NCBI RefSeq assembly: GCF_020141465.1 | Contig: NZ_JAHSPD010000001.1 | Coordinates: forward strand, 974,374 to 1,038,373 | Length of the DNA: 64,000 nucleotides | Direction of reading: 5' to 3' | DNA from: Roseovarius carneus | GTDB taxonomy: Bacteria > Pseudomonadota > Alphaproteobacteria > Rhodobacterales > Rhodobacteraceae | Shown here: positions 43,073 to 52,603 of the stretch, in pieces | Numbering within the stretch: the first letter of the stretch is position 1 | How the letters are laid out: each line of letters opens with the position of its first letter | The notes under the pieces: generated by a model | Databases searched by the model: none | The model's input: only the letters and a program-made list of their open reading frames with translations | Told to the model about the DNA's origin: nothing | Program-made: the position numbers and the translations under genes

Positions 43073-43738
43073 ATGGCCAAGCTGTATCACGTCCCGCTCT
43101 CTCCTTTTTGTCGTAAGGTGCGGCTGAGCCTTGCGGAAAAGCGTATCGACTATGAGCTGATCGAAGAGCGGTATTGGGAGCAGCAGCCCGATTTCCTGCG
43201 CCGCAACCCGGCGGGCAAGGTGCCTGTGCTGCGGATTGACGGCAAAACTATGTCGGAAAGTGCCGCGATTTGCGAATATCTTGAGGAGAAATACCCCGAG
43301 CCGCCCCTGATGCCCAAAAGCACCGATGCGCGCTATGAGGTGCGCCGCCTTGTGACATGGTTTGATGACAAGTTTCACCATGAGGTGACATCAAAACTGC
43401 TCTATGAGCGGGTGAACAAGAAGGTCATGGGCGCGGGCTTTCCCGACAGCAAGAACGTGAAAGCCGGGGCGAAGGCGATCAAATATCACCTCGATTACAT
43501 GACATGGCTCTTGGATCATCGCCGCTGGCTGGCGGGTGATGTGATGACGCTGGCTGATTTCGCCGCCGCCGCCCATCTGAGTGCGCTGGATTACATCTCG
43601 GACGTTGATTGGCACTGGAGCGATGCGGTCAAGGATTGGTACGCGAAAATCAAATCGCGCCCGGCGTTCCGCAATATCCTGACCGATCAGGTCTCGGGGT
43701 TTCCACCGCCACAGCATTATGCCGACCTTGATTTCTGA
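43073..43738 (+). CDS. Glutathione S-transferase family protein
   Basis: 221 residues. N-terminal LYHVPLSPFCRKVRLSLAEK carries a Ser-Pro-Phe-Cys motif typical of beta/omega-like or DHAR-like GSTs; NPAGKVPVLRIDGKTMSESAAICEYLEE supplies the glutathione contacts; LAGDVMTLADFAAAAHL is the N-capping box. Different subgroup from the GST at 40828. Monocistronic or followed at a distance by queG after a strong hairpin. Substrate unknown. Confidence 0.85.
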   Translation: MAKLYHVPLSPFCRKVRLSLAEKRIDYELIEERYWEQQPDFLRRNPAGKVPVLRIDGKTMSESAAICEYLEEKYPEPPLMPKSTDARYEVRRLVTWFDDKFHHEVTSKLLYERVNKKVMGAGFPDSKNVKAGAKAIKYHLDYMTWLLDHRRWLAGDVMTLADFAAAAHLSALDYISDVDWHWSDAVKDWYAKIKSRPAFRNILTDQVSGFPPPQHYADLDF

Positions 43739-43753
43739 GATCAGACGGTGCTG

Positions 43754-43827
43754 GGGGGCTTTGCCCCCTACGGTGAAAATGCGGGCATTTTCACCGCCAC
43801 CCCCAGGATATTTTTGGCAAGAAGATG
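43754..43827 (+). repeat. Compound hairpin plus copy 3 of the dispersed intergenic element
   Basis: GGGGGC-TTT-GCCCCC (43754-43768) is followed by CGGTGAAAATGC/GCATTTTCACCG (43771-43796), a near-perfect 12-base stem with a very short loop. Nine bases on, GGATATTTTTGGCAAGAAG (43806-43824) leads into ATG (43825-43827), which is the queG start. CTGGGGG before and CCCCCAG after the second stem could also pair around it. The element thus forms the queG leader and possibly its ribosome site (AAGAAG). Confidence 0.75.
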
Positions 43828-44901
43828 CATGAGGGGCTCAAAGCCCGGCTGAACGTGCAAGCCTTGGCCGAAGGGTTTGACCTGATGCGGATTTGCCGCC
43901 CGGATGCGGTGCCTGAGGTGCCGGAGCGGCTGGCGGCGTTTTTGGAGGCTGGGCGGCACGGGCAGATGGGCTGGCTGGAAGAGCGCAGTGCGTGGCGCGG
44001 TGATCCGGCTGCACTCTGGCCCGAGGCGCGGTCGGTTATCATGCTGGGCGAAAGCTATACGCCGCAGGAAGATCCGCTGGCCAATCTGACTGTGCCGGAG
44101 CTTGGGACGGTCTCGGTCTATGCACGCAACCGTGATTACCATGATCTGGTCAAGAAGCGGCTGAAACGCCTCGCCCGGTGGCTTTTGGCGGAATGTGGTC
44201 CGGGGGGGCCTGAGGCCGCGCCACCCGAGGTGAAAGTTTTCGTTGATACAGCGCCCGTGCCCGAAAAGCCGCTGGGGCAGGCGGCGGGGCTGGGCTGGCA
44301 GGGTAAGCACACGAATCTGGTCAGCCGTGATATGGGAAATTGGTTTTTCATCGGGTCGATCTTTACCACGATTGACCTCGCCCCGGATGCGGCTGAGATT
44401 GATCATTGTGGCTCGTGCCGGGCTTGTCTCGATGTCTGCCCGACGGATGCTTTTCCCGCGCCTTATGAATTGGATGCGCGCCGCTGCATTTCCTACCTCA
44501 CGATCGAACATAAAGGCCCGGTTGATCCGGCGCTCCGCCCGCTTTTGGGCAACCGGATCTATGGCTGTGATGATTGCCTTGCGGCCTGCCCGTGGAACAA
44601 ATTCGCCCAAGAGGCGCGCGAGCTGCGCTATCATGCGCGGCCCGATCTCGTCGCGCCGCGTCTGGACGAGTTGGCGGGCCTTGATGATGCGGCCTTCCGC
44701 GCGCTCTTCTCCGGCTCTCCTATCAAGCGGATCGGGCGGGATCGGTTTTTGCGCAATGTGCTATACGCCATCGGTAATTCGGGTCGTGTGGATCTTTTGC
44801 CAAGCGCCGAGGCGCATCTGGATGATCCGGACGAGGCTGTGGCGGATGCGGCGCGCTGGGCGCAATCACGGCTGCAATCTGCCGCAAACAGGCTGGAATA
44901 G
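43825..44901 (+). CDS. queG: Epoxyqueuosine reductase QueG
   Basis: 358 residues. Cobalamin/4Fe-4S enzyme for the last step of queuosine synthesis in tRNA wobble position 34. [18 protein letters not shown] and [32 protein letters not shown] are signatures of the B12 domain. Two ferredoxin clusters follow: [16 protein letters not shown] and [19 protein letters not shown]-like C-terminus ([22 protein letters not shown]) closes it. The start ATG is part of the dispersed element. Confidence 0.93.
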   Translation: MHEGLKARLNVQALAEGFDLMRICRPDAVPEVPERLAAFLEAGRHGQMGWLEERSAWRGDPAALWPEARSVIMLGESYTPQEDPLANLTVPELGTVSVYARNRDYHDLVKKRLKRLARWLLAECGPGGPEAAPPEVKVFVDTAPVPEKPLGQAAGLGWQGKHTNLVSRDMGNWFFIGSIFTTIDLAPDAAEIDHCGSCRACLDVCPTDAFPAPYELDARRCISYLTIEHKGPVDPALRPLLGNRIYGCDDCLAACPWNKFAQEARELRYHARPDLVAPRLDELAGLDDAAFRALFSGSPIKRIGRDRFLRNVLYAIGNSGRVDLLPSAEAHLDDPDEAVADAARWAQSRLQSAANRLE

Positions 44902-44948
44902 CGCGCGAAACCCGCTACACCCGGGCAGAGCAAAGGGCGGAGGCGGGC

Positions 44949-46949
44949 ATGGCAATTCTTTTGGGTGTGGACACCGGCGGCACCTATACGGACGCGGTGC
45001 TTATCCGCGACGAGCAGGAGGTGATTGCCTCGGCCAAGTCCCTCACCACGCGGCATGATCTGGCCATCGGCATTGGCGGGGCTGTGGCGGCGGTGCTGGA
45101 GCAAAGCGGCGTGGCACCTGGTGAGATTGCGCTTGCGTCCTTGTCCACCACATTGGCGACCAATGCACTTGTCGAGGGGCAGGGCGGGCGCGTGGGTCTC
45201 GTCTATATTGGCTTTCGTGAGCAGGATCTGGAGGGGCACGGCCTGCGCGCGGCCCTTGGCGGTGATCCCGCCCTGATCGTGTCTGGCGGGCACAATCATG
45301 CGGGCTATGAGGCGCGCGCCTTAGATCATGCCGCGTTGCAAGCGTGGCTCAGCGAGGATCATGGCATTTCGGCCTATGCGGTGGCTGCACAGTTCGCTAC
45401 CCGCAACCCCGAGCATGAGCTGACCGCGGCCCGGATGATCACGGAGATCACCGGGCGGCCGGTATCGTGTTCGCATCACCTCTCGGCCAAGTTGAACGGG
45501 CCGAAGCGCGCTCTGACAGCCCTGCTAAACGCGCGGCTGATCGGAATGATTGCCCGGCTGATCAACGAGGCGGAGGGCAAGCTCACGGAGCTTGGTATCA
45601 CCGCGCCCTTGATGGTGGTGCGCGGGGACGGGGCGCTCATCAGCGCGGATCAGGCGCGCGAGCGGCCCATCGAGACGATCCTCAGCGGGCCTGCGGCCTC
45701 TATTGTGGGCGCGCGTTGGATGACTGGGGTGGAGACGGCTCTGGTCTCGGATATAGGGGGCACCACCACGGATGTGGCGGTGCTGCGCGGCGGCAAGCCC
45801 ACGATTGATCCTGCGGGCGCGCAGGTCGGGCCGTGGCGCACGATGGTGGAGGCGGTCGCGATGCGCACCACGGGCCTTGGCGGTGACAGCGAGGTGCATG
45901 TGGTGGCCGAGGGCTTGGCGGGGGGTGTTACGCTTGGGCCTCGCCGGGTGCTGCCCGTCAGCCTGATTGCGCAGGAGGCACCGGACGTGGTGCACCGCAC
46001 GCTGGAGATCCAGCTGCGCAGCGCCGTGCCCAATGAGCATGATGTGGTGTTCACGCGCGCCGTGTCCGGTGTGGATGCGGGCGGCCTGCCAGAGCGGGAC
46101 GCGGCCCTTTTGGAGCGGATCGCGGCAGGCGTCTGTCCGGTCGGGGATGTGCTGCGCACGCGGATGGAGCATCAGGCGTTGCGCCGCCTTGTGACGCGCG
46201 GCCTTGTGCAGGTCTCGGGCGTCACGCCCTCGGATGCGAGCCATGTTTTGGGCCGCGTGGATGCGTGGGACCGCGAGGCTGCGGAAAAGGCGCTGACGCT
46301 TCTGAGCCGCAAGCGCACGGGGTCGGGCAACGTGCTGGCTGCAAATGCGCGCGAGATGGCTGAGATGATCGTCGAGCGGCTGACCTATCAGACGGTTTTG
46401 GCCTTGTTAGAGACTGGTTTTGCTGAGGAAGAGACGCCGTTCGGGCTGGCCCCTGATCAGTTGGCGCGCCATGTTCTGATGCAGCGCGGTATGGACGGGC
46501 ATGCAGGGCTGGTCCGGGTCGCGGCGGGCTTAGGCGTGCCTGTGGTGGGGCTTGGGGCCTCGGCGGCGAGCTATTACCCGGCGGTGGGCGCGCGTTTGGG
46601 CTGTGAGATGATCCTGCCGGAGCATGCGGGCGTGGCCAATGCCATCGGTGCAGTGGTGGGGCAGGTCACGATCCGGCGGAGCGGCACTGTGACGGCGCCC
46701 TCCGAGGGGCTCTACCGGGTGCATCTGGAAAGCGGGCCGCAGGATTTCACCACGTCTGATGCGGCGCTGGAGATGCTGGAGCAGGCTCTGACCGAGGCCG
46801 CGCGGGGCGAGGCCCTTGCGGCGGGGGCCGAGGACATTCAGGTCACCGCGCGCCGCGATTTGCGCACAGCACAGGCCGAGGCACGCCAAGTTTTTCTGGA
46901 AGGGGAGATCACGGTCGAGGCGTCCGGGCGTCCGAGGATCGCCATTTAG
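44949..46949 (+). CDS. Hydantoinase/oxoprolinase A family protein
   Basis: 666 residues with hydantoinase A N-terminal motif LLGVDTGGTYTDAVLI and central VSDIGGTTTDVAVLRGG, the ATP-site loops of the family. Members hydrolyse 5-oxoproline, hydantoins or N-methylhydantoin using ATP. No hydantoinase B partner follows, so it may act alone, as some family members do, or its partner is elsewhere. GGAGGCGGGC precedes the ATG. Substrate unclear. A degenerate N-terminal fragment of this family is suspected at 10562. Confidence 0.82.
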   Translation: MAILLGVDTGGTYTDAVLIRDEQEVIASAKSLTTRHDLAIGIGGAVAAVLEQSGVAPGEIALASLSTTLATNALVEGQGGRVGLVYIGFREQDLEGHGLRAALGGDPALIVSGGHNHAGYEARALDHAALQAWLSEDHGISAYAVAAQFATRNPEHELTAARMITEITGRPVSCSHHLSAKLNGPKRALTALLNARLIGMIARLINEAEGKLTELGITAPLMVVRGDGALISADQARERPIETILSGPAASIVGARWMTGVETALVSDIGGTTTDVAVLRGGKPTIDPAGAQVGPWRTMVEAVAMRTTGLGGDSEVHVVAEGLAGGVTLGPRRVLPVSLIAQEAPDVVHRTLEIQLRSAVPNEHDVVFTRAVSGVDAGGLPERDAALLERIAAGVCPVGDVLRTRMEHQALRRLVTRGLVQVSGVTPSDASHVLGRVDAWDREAAEKALTLLSRKRTGSGNVLAANAREMAEMIVERLTYQTVLALLETGFAEEETPFGLAPDQLARHVLMQRGMDGHAGLVRVAAGLGVPVVGLGASAASYYPAVGARLGCEMILPEHAGVANAIGAVVGQVTIRRSGTVTAPSEGLYRVHLESGPQDFTTSDAALEMLEQALTEAARGEALAAGAEDIQVTARRDLRTAQAEARQVFLEGEITVEASGRPRIAI

Positions 46950-46971
46950 TTGCCTTTAGAGTGCGAGCGCG

Positions 46972-47490
46972 TCAGTTCAGCAGCGGCTCAATCTCATCGG
47001 TCAGAGTGGACGAGAGCGGCTTTACCGTGCTGCCGAACGTGGCAGCGACCGTGCCGTTGGGGGCCACGAGGATCTTGCTGAAGTTCCACGCGGGCGTGAA
47101 GCCCACCTCCTCAGCCACGGATGTGTAGAACGGATGTGCATTGGCCCCGCGCACAGAGGTGATGCCGGTCATGGGCATGTCGATGCCGTAGGTCAGCTCG
47201 CAGAAATCCTTGACCTCTTCGTTAGTGGCAAGTTCTTGGCGAAAATCGCCCGATGGCACGGCGAGCACAACCAGTCCGCGGTCGCGATACGTCTCATAGA
47301 GGGTCTGGAGCCCCTCATATTGATCCGTAAATCCGCAGCGCGAGGCGGTATTTACCACCAAGACCGGTTGGCCCGCCCAATCAGACAGCTTCAATGTGCC
47401 GCCATCGATATTCTCAAACGGCGCGGTCAGCTCGATCGCGGCTGCGGGCAGGGCCAGCAGGGAGGCGAGTATTGCGAGAATGAAGCGCAT
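46972..47490 (-). CDS. Exported glutathione peroxidase-type thiol peroxidase
   Basis: 172 residues with a Sec signal peptide (FILAILASLLALPAAAIE). Catalytic Cys in NTASRCGFTDQYEGL; resolving-Cys candidate in KDFCELTYG; WNFSKILV is the family Trp/Asn motif. It uses Cys in place of selenocysteine and is probably a thioredoxin-type or glutathione peroxidase acting in the periplasm. GGAGAG precedes the ATG. Divergent from msrBA, with an inverted repeat between them that could coordinate expression. Confidence 0.88.
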   Translation of the reverse strand: MRFILAILASLLALPAAAIELTAPFENIDGGTLKLSDWAGQPVLVVNTASRCGFTDQYEGLQTLYETYRDRGLVVLAVPSGDFRQELATNEEVKDFCELTYGIDMPMTGITSVRGANAHPFYTSVAEEVGFTPAWNFSKILVAPNGTVAATFGSTVKPLSSTLTDEIEPLLN

Positions 47491-47524
47491 AAGTCTCTCC
47501 GTTTAAGTGCTGAAGGGCTACGGG

Positions 47525-47591
47525 TGCGGGCGGGGTTTGGATCATAACCATGCGGTATAAGTGAAATATCTTTTTGAAAAACCCGCCCGCA
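47525..47591. promoter_or_regulatory. Ten-base inverted repeat TGCGGGCGGG...CCCGCCCGCA between gpx and msrB
   Basis: TGCGGGCGGG at 47525-47534 is the exact complement of CCCGCCCGCA at 47582-47591; extension to GTTT/AAAA has one mismatch. The arms are 47 bases apart, between two divergent oxidative-defence transcription units. It may be a looped operator or a long-range RNA hairpin. Confidence 0.4.
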
Positions 47592-47629
47592 TCCCATCTA
47601 ATAGACCAAGCAACCGATGGAGGCATGAG

Positions 47630-48079
47630 ATGAGCCGATACACCAAAGACCCCGACGCGATCGCCCGGCTGAGCGCCGAGGAGTTCTATGTCACGCAGCA
47701 AAGCGGGACCGAGCGGCCCGGCACGGGCAAGCTTTTGTCCAATAAGGAGCCGGGGATTTACGTCGATATCGTCTCGGGCGAGCCTTTGTTTGCCAGCGCC
47801 GACAAATATGAGAGCGGCTGTGGCTGGCCCAGCTTCACCAAGCCGATTGAGCCTGCCCATGTGGCGGAGTTGACGGACGCGACACATGGTATGGTCCGCA
47901 CCGAGGTGCGCAGCGCCCATGGCGACAGCCATCTGGGCCATGTGTTCAATGATGGCCCGCAGGAGCAAGGCGGGCTACGCTATTGCATCAACTCAGCCAG
48001 TTTGCGCTTTGTGCACCGCGACGAGATGGAGGCCGAAGGCTACGGCGATTACCTGACCCAAGTGGAGGATGTGACATGA
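47630..48079 (+). CDS. msrB: Peptide methionine-R-sulfoxide reductase MsrB (zinc-free form)
   Basis: 149 residues from the ATG at 47630 (GGAGG seven bases upstream). [11 protein letters not shown] and [11 protein letters not shown] (catalytic Cys) are family signatures. The two CxxC pairs that hold zinc in many MsrBs are absent: [11 protein letters not shown] and [12 protein letters not shown] replace CxxC. Such zinc-free MsrBs are a recognised subgroup. Repairs methionine-R-sulfoxide. The stop overlaps the msrA ATG. Confidence 0.92.
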   Translation: MSRYTKDPDAIARLSAEEFYVTQQSGTERPGTGKLLSNKEPGIYVDIVSGEPLFASADKYESGCGWPSFTKPIEPAHVAELTDATHGMVRTEVRSAHGDSHLGHVFNDGPQEQGGLRYCINSASLRFVHRDEMEAEGYGDYLTQVEDVT

Positions 48080-48582
48080 ATGAACGTGCAGTTTTGGCGG
48101 GCGGATGTTTCTGGGGGATGCAGGACCTGATCCGCCGCAAACCCGGCGTGATTTCGACCCGTGTGGGCTATACTGGCGGCGATGTGCCCAACGCCACCTA
48201 CCGCGATCACGGGACTCATGCGGAGGGGATTGAGGTCGTGTTTGACCCGGCTGTGATCACCTACCGCGAGATTCTGGAGTTGTTTTTCCAGATCCATGAT
48301 CCGACCACGCCCAACCGGCAGGGCAATGATATCGGGATGAGCTATCGCTCGGCGATCTACTATGTCGACGACGCCCAGCGCGCCGAGGCCCTGCGCACCA
48401 TCGCGGATGTCAACGCCAGCGGCCTCTGGCCCGGCAAGGTCGTGACCGAAGTGGAGCCTGTGGGCGATTTCTGGGAGGCGGAGCCTGAGCATCAGGATTA
48501 TATCCAGCGCATCCCCAACGGCTATACCTGCCACTTCCCGCGCCCTGATTGGGTGCTGCCCAAGGTGGCGGCCAAGGTCTGA
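48076..48582 (+). CDS. msrA: Peptide methionine-S-sulfoxide reductase MsrA
   Basis: 168 residues from the ATG overlapping the msrB stop (ATGA). Catalytic GGCFWGMQ, then [19 protein letters not shown] and [13 protein letters not shown]. Few recycling Cys are visible: the only other Cys is in GYTCHFPRP, so thiol recycling may use a single-Cys or external route. Acts with MsrB on both sulfoxide diastereomers in the cytoplasm. Confidence 0.93.
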   Translation: MNERAVLAGGCFWGMQDLIRRKPGVISTRVGYTGGDVPNATYRDHGTHAEGIEVVFDPAVITYREILELFFQIHDPTTPNRQGNDIGMSYRSAIYYVDDAQRAEALRTIADVNASGLWPGKVVTEVEPVGDFWEAEPEHQDYIQRIPNGYTCHFPRPDWVLPKVAAKV

Positions 48583-48653
48583 GCCAAGCGGCACGCGCGG
48601 CTTGACCTTCGCGCAGGCGCAGCGCAGTCAGGCGGGGTAAGGAGCCTCGCCTG

Positions 48654-49577
48654 ATGAACCCACTTCGCGGAATTGCCCTCAAGCTGACGGCGGTGATGCT
48701 TTTCATCATCATGGCTGCATTGATCAAGGCCGCATCGGACAGTGTGCCGCCCGGTCAGGCGGTGTTTTTCCGGTCGTTCTTCGCCATTCCTGTGATCCTT
48801 GTCTGGCTCGCCCTGCGCGGTGAGCTGCGCACGGGGCTGCGCGTGGTCTCGCCCATGCGGCACGTTTGGCGCGGGGTGATCGGCACGATGGCGATGGGTC
48901 TGAAGTTCACCGGGCTCGGGCTCTTGCCGCTGCCCGAGGTGACGGCGCTGGGCTATGCCGCACCGCTTTTGACGGTGGTCTTTGCGGCGATGTTTCTGGG
49001 CGAGCGGGTGGGCGTGTTTCGCCTCGGGGCCGTGGCTTTAGGCCTTGTCGGCGTGCTCATCGTCCTTGCCCCACGGCTGAGCCTGCTGGAGGGCGGTGCG
49101 CAGGACCCTACGGCGGCGCTGGGCGCGGTTGTGGTTCTGATGGGCGCGGTCTGCGTGGCGCTGGCGGTGATCTATGTGCGCATTTTGGTGCAGACCGAAC
49201 ATGTTGCAGCCATCGTGTTCTATTTCTCGGTCACGGCGAGCGTTCTGTCGCTTCTGACGCTGCCCTTTGGGTGGGCATGGCCCACGGGGGCAGAGGCGCT
49301 GATGCTGATCGCGGCGGGGGTGATCGGGGGGATGGCGCAGATTTTCCTGACCACGTCCTATCGCTATGCGGATGCGGGGGTGTTGGCCCCGTTTGATTAT
49401 GCCTCAATGCTCTTTGCGTTGCTGATCGGGTATTTCATATTTTCCGAAGTGCCCACAGAACCGATGCTGATGGGCGCCAGTCTGGTCATCCTCGCGGGCC
49501 TCATCATCATCCTGCGCGAGCGGCATCTGGGCCTCAAGCGGAGCAAAGCGCGGTCTGCCAAAAGCACCCTTGGTTAA
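48654..49577 (+). CDS. EamA/DMT-superfamily transporter
   Basis: 307 residues, ten membrane segments, two EamA repeats (VMLFIIMAALIKAASDSVPPGQAVFFRS; VVLMGAVCVALAVIYVRI). AAGGAG precedes the ATG. It resembles the RhaT/RarD-like cluster more than the gene at 21456. Convergent with puuB (four-base overlap of ends). Metabolite export or import unknown. Confidence 0.82.
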   Translation: MNPLRGIALKLTAVMLFIIMAALIKAASDSVPPGQAVFFRSFFAIPVILVWLALRGELRTGLRVVSPMRHVWRGVIGTMAMGLKFTGLGLLPLPEVTALGYAAPLLTVVFAAMFLGERVGVFRLGAVALGLVGVLIVLAPRLSLLEGGAQDPTAALGAVVVLMGAVCVALAVIYVRILVQTEHVAAIVFYFSVTASVLSLLTLPFGWAWPTGAEALMLIAAGVIGGMAQIFLTTSYRYADAGVLAPFDYASMLFALLIGYFIFSEVPTEPMLMGASLVILAGLIIILRERHLGLKRSKARSAKSTLG

Positions 49578-50899
49578 GCGCCCTTGAGCCACGCTGCGCC
49601 ATAGACGGGCCAGAACCACGCGCGGCGGTATTTGCCCAAGGGCCATTTCTTGGGCGGGGTCTGCATGATCTGGGGATAGAGATTGCGCGGCTTTCGGTCC
49701 TGCGCCAGGTCGGCCAGAAGTGCGCCGGCATAGCTGGCCATCGCCACGCCATTGCCATGATAACTGATCGCCGTAAAAGCCCCTGGCATCGTGTCAATCG
49801 GACCTGCATAGGGTGTGAGATCGCGCGCGATACTCAAAAGGCCATGCCAGCTATGGGGCGTCTCCACATGCTTCCACGCCGGGAACATCCGCTCAAAATG
49901 GCTGCGGATGTTATTGTGCATCCGCCGGTCCGCCCATGGCGCAGAGAAAAGCCCACCGCGCATCCCGAAAAGCATCCGGTTATTGGGCATGAGGCGGAAG
50001 TAATGCACGAAAAAGAGATCGTCATAGCATGCCTGATTGCTGCTCCAACCTTGGGCGGCAATCTCCGCGTCGCTCATCTCGCGGGTGACGAGCACGTTGG
50101 ATTGCGTGGGGAGGTAGCGGCCATGCATCCATTCGGGCAGATCGTCTGAGCTGTAGCCGTTGGTCGCCACGATCAGGCGTTTTGCCTGCACGCGCGCCTC
50201 AGGCGTTTGCAGCGAGAAGCCGCGCGCCTGATCAATCCGCTGCACCGGGCTGCGCCCGAAGATGCGGACCCCGGCGGCGCGGGCGGCATCCGCGAGCCCG
50301 TTGGCGTATTTATAGGGGTTGAGCGCAAATCCGATGGGGATGTTGAGCGCGCCGTGAAAGGCTCCCCGCATCCCGTTCTGGGCCAGTTGATCTCCAGGGA
50401 TCACCTCGGCCTCCAACCCGTAATCTTGGCGTATTTTCTTGGCTGCGTCCTCAAACCCGCGCGCCGCCTTGGGGCTATCGGCCAGCATGGTCTCCCCGTC
50501 CGAGTGGCGGTCCACCTGAAGGTTGTTTTGCTCAATCAACCCCTCGGCCAGATTAACGGCCGCCATCTCGCTTTCGCACCATTCCCGGCGGGCGTCCTCG
50601 CCATACATGCGCCGCAGGATCGTCTCTGACGCTGCTGACCCGCCAAGACAGCAAAACCCGCCATTGCGCCCTGACGCGCCCCAGCCCACGTCCTGCGCCT
50701 CCAGCACGATCACATCCGCGCCGTCCTGAGCCAGATGCAGCGCCGCCGAAAGCCCTGTGAACCCCGCGCCGATAATGGCCACATCGGCGTTCAGCGTGCC
50801 ACGCGCAGGCGGGCTGGCCTCGCGGTCCAGCGTGCTGGGCCAGTAGCAATTCTCGCGCGGCACCTCGCCGTAAGCATGGGCAGGGAAGATGCGCTTCAC
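49574..50899 (-). CDS. puuB: Gamma-glutamylputrescine oxidase-like FAD oxidoreductase
   Basis: 441 residues, DAO/glycine-oxidase fold: IIGAGFTGLSAALHLAQDG (FAD), GWGASGRNGGFC and a C-terminal ISYHGNGVAMASYAG; NCYWPSTL near the N-terminus and FGMRGGLFSAPWADRRMHNNI support the PuuB group. Oxidises an N-glutamylated or free polyamine chain, releasing H2O2 or feeding another acceptor. GTG start overlaps the PotI stop, so it is the last gene of the potFGHI operon. Confidence 0.8.
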   Translation of the reverse strand: MKRIFPAHAYGEVPRENCYWPSTLDREASPPARGTLNADVAIIGAGFTGLSAALHLAQDGADVIVLEAQDVGWGASGRNGGFCCLGGSAASETILRRMYGEDARREWCESEMAAVNLAEGLIEQNNLQVDRHSDGETMLADSPKAARGFEDAAKKIRQDYGLEAEVIPGDQLAQNGMRGAFHGALNIPIGFALNPYKYANGLADAARAAGVRIFGRSPVQRIDQARGFSLQTPEARVQAKRLIVATNGYSSDDLPEWMHGRYLPTQSNVLVTREMSDAEIAAQGWSSNQACYDDLFFVHYFRLMPNNRMLFGMRGGLFSAPWADRRMHNNIRSHFERMFPAWKHVETPHSWHGLLSIARDLTPYAGPIDTMPGAFTAISYHGNGVAMASYAGALLADLAQDRKPRNLYPQIMQTPPKKWPLGKYRRAWFWPVYGAAWLKGA

Positions 50900-51711
50900 G
50901 CGCGCTCCGCCTCGCGCTCGTCCGCCTGTTGGCGCATCAATTGGCGTTTGGAGATGAGCGAGGCCGAGATCACGCCGATGGTGACCACGGCAATCATCAA
51001 CGTCGACAGCGCGTTGATCTCAGGGCTGACCCCGAGGCGCACGGCAGAGAAGATTTTGATCGGTAGCGTCGTCGCCGATGGGCCAGCTGTGAAGGACGCA
51101 ATCACCAGATCATCAAGGCTGAGCGTGAAGGCCAAAAGCCAGCCGGAAATGACCGCAGGCGCGATGATGGGCAGCGTGACCAGCCGGAAGGCGGAGAAGG
51201 GCGAGCAGCCCAGATCAAGTGCAGCCTCCTCCAGCGAGCGGTCAAAGCTGATCAGGCGTGAGGAGACAACGACCGACACGAAGCACATCGAGAATGTGGT
51301 ATGCGCGAGAATGATCGTGACGATCCCCCGATCAAGCCCGATCCCGATGAAGAGAAGCAAGAGCGACAGGCCCGTGATCACTTCGGGCATCACCAAAGGC
51401 GCATAGATCATGCCGGAAAAGAGCGTGCGGCCCAAAAACCGCCCCCCGCGCACCAAGACGTAAGCCGCCATCGTGCCCAGAACCGTGGCGATGGTGGAGC
51501 TGACCACGGCCACCTGAATTGTGACCCATGCAGCATCCAGAAACGCTTCATTGCCCAACAGTTCCCCATACCATTTGGTCGAAAACCCGCCCCAAACCGT
51601 GACCAGCTTGCTCTCGTTGAAGCTGTAGATGATCAAGATCACCATCGGTAGATAAAGAAACGCAAAGCCCAGCGTGAGGGAGGTGGCGTTGAACCACGAA
51701 AACCGTCTCAT
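50896..51711 (-). CDS. potI: Polyamine ABC transporter permease PotI
   Basis: 271 residues, six membrane segments, and the EAA loop LEEAALDLGCSPFSAFRLVTLPIIAP. FAFLYLPMVILIIYSFNES is the usual PotI/PotC N-terminus. Overlaps the PotH stop by ATGA. Second permease half of the putrescine importer. Confidence 0.9.
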   Translation of the reverse strand: MRRFSWFNATSLTLGFAFLYLPMVILIIYSFNESKLVTVWGGFSTKWYGELLGNEAFLDAAWVTIQVAVVSSTIATVLGTMAAYVLVRGGRFLGRTLFSGMIYAPLVMPEVITGLSLLLLFIGIGLDRGIVTIILAHTTFSMCFVSVVVSSRLISFDRSLEEAALDLGCSPFSAFRLVTLPIIAPAVISGWLLAFTLSLDDLVIASFTAGPSATTLPIKIFSAVRLGVSPEINALSTLMIAVVTIGVISASLISKRQLMRQQADEREAERA

Positions 51712-52598
51712 CCGTCCATCTCCCGCTGCTTTTGCTCATTGCGCTGAAAGAGCACGATGGGGATGATCAGGATCAGCAAAAGGATCACAGCCACCGCAGA
51801 GGCAACGGGCCAATCGCGGTTGTTGAAGAACTCCTCCCAGAGGATTTTGCCGATCATCAGCGTGTCGGAGCCGCCCAGAAGAGAGGGGATCACAAACTCG
51901 CCCAGCGCGGGGATAAAGACGAGAAAACACCCGGCGATGATGCCGTTTTTGCTGAGTGGGATGGTGACGAGCCAGAACGCCGTGAAACGCGAACAGCCCA
52001 GATCTTCTGCCGCCTCCAGAAGGGAATCGTCCATCCGCTCCAGCGCGGAATAGATGGGCAGGATCATGAAGGGTAGGTAGGTATAGACGATGCCGATATA
52101 GACCGCCGTGTTGGTGTTGAGGATCGTCAGCGGCTCGGAGATGACACCCATGCCCAGCAGCAGCTGGTTGAGATACCCCTCGGTCGACAGAATCCCCATC
52201 CACGAATAAACCCGGATCAAAAAGCTGGTCCAGAAGGGCAGGATCACGAGCATCAGCAGGGTGGGCCGCCAATGATCCGGCGCGCGCGCCATGGCATAGG
52301 CGATGGGATAGCCCACGGCCAATGCCAGCACCGTGGAGATCAGCGCGATTTGCAGCGAGGACAGGTACGCCTTCCAGTAAAGATCATCGGTTGTCAGGAA
52401 GGTGAAATTCTCAAAGTCCAGGCCTGTGAAGAAGTCCCGAACCCCGGCCCAGCCAGCGGCCAGATCAAGCGTAGGGGTATAGGGCGGGATGGCCAGCGCC
52501 GGATCGCTGAGCGCGATTTTGAACACGATGGCGAAGGGCACGAGGAACAGCGCCACCAACCATGCGTAGGGAACGGCGATGAGGATGAGGCGGCGCAT
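51708..52598 (-). CDS. potH: Polyamine ABC transporter permease PotH
   Basis: 296 residues from the ATG at 52598 (GAGGGAG upstream); the frame extends 22 codons further inside potG. About six membrane segments; YPIAYAMARAPDHWRP and the EAA loop LLEAAEDLGCSRFTAFWLVTIPLS. Begins five bases after the PotG stop. First permease half, partner of PotI. Confidence 0.9.
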   Translation of the reverse strand: MRRLILIAVPYAWLVALFLVPFAIVFKIALSDPALAIPPYTPTLDLAAGWAGVRDFFTGLDFENFTFLTTDDLYWKAYLSSLQIALISTVLALAVGYPIAYAMARAPDHWRPTLLMLVILPFWTSFLIRVYSWMGILSTEGYLNQLLLGMGVISEPLTILNTNTAVYIGIVYTYLPFMILPIYSALERMDDSLLEAAEDLGCSRFTAFWLVTIPLSKNGIIAGCFLVFIPALGEFVIPSLLGGSDTLMIGKILWEEFFNNRDWPVASAVAVILLLILIIPIVLFQRNEQKQREMDG

Positions 52599-52603
52599 CT
52601 CCC

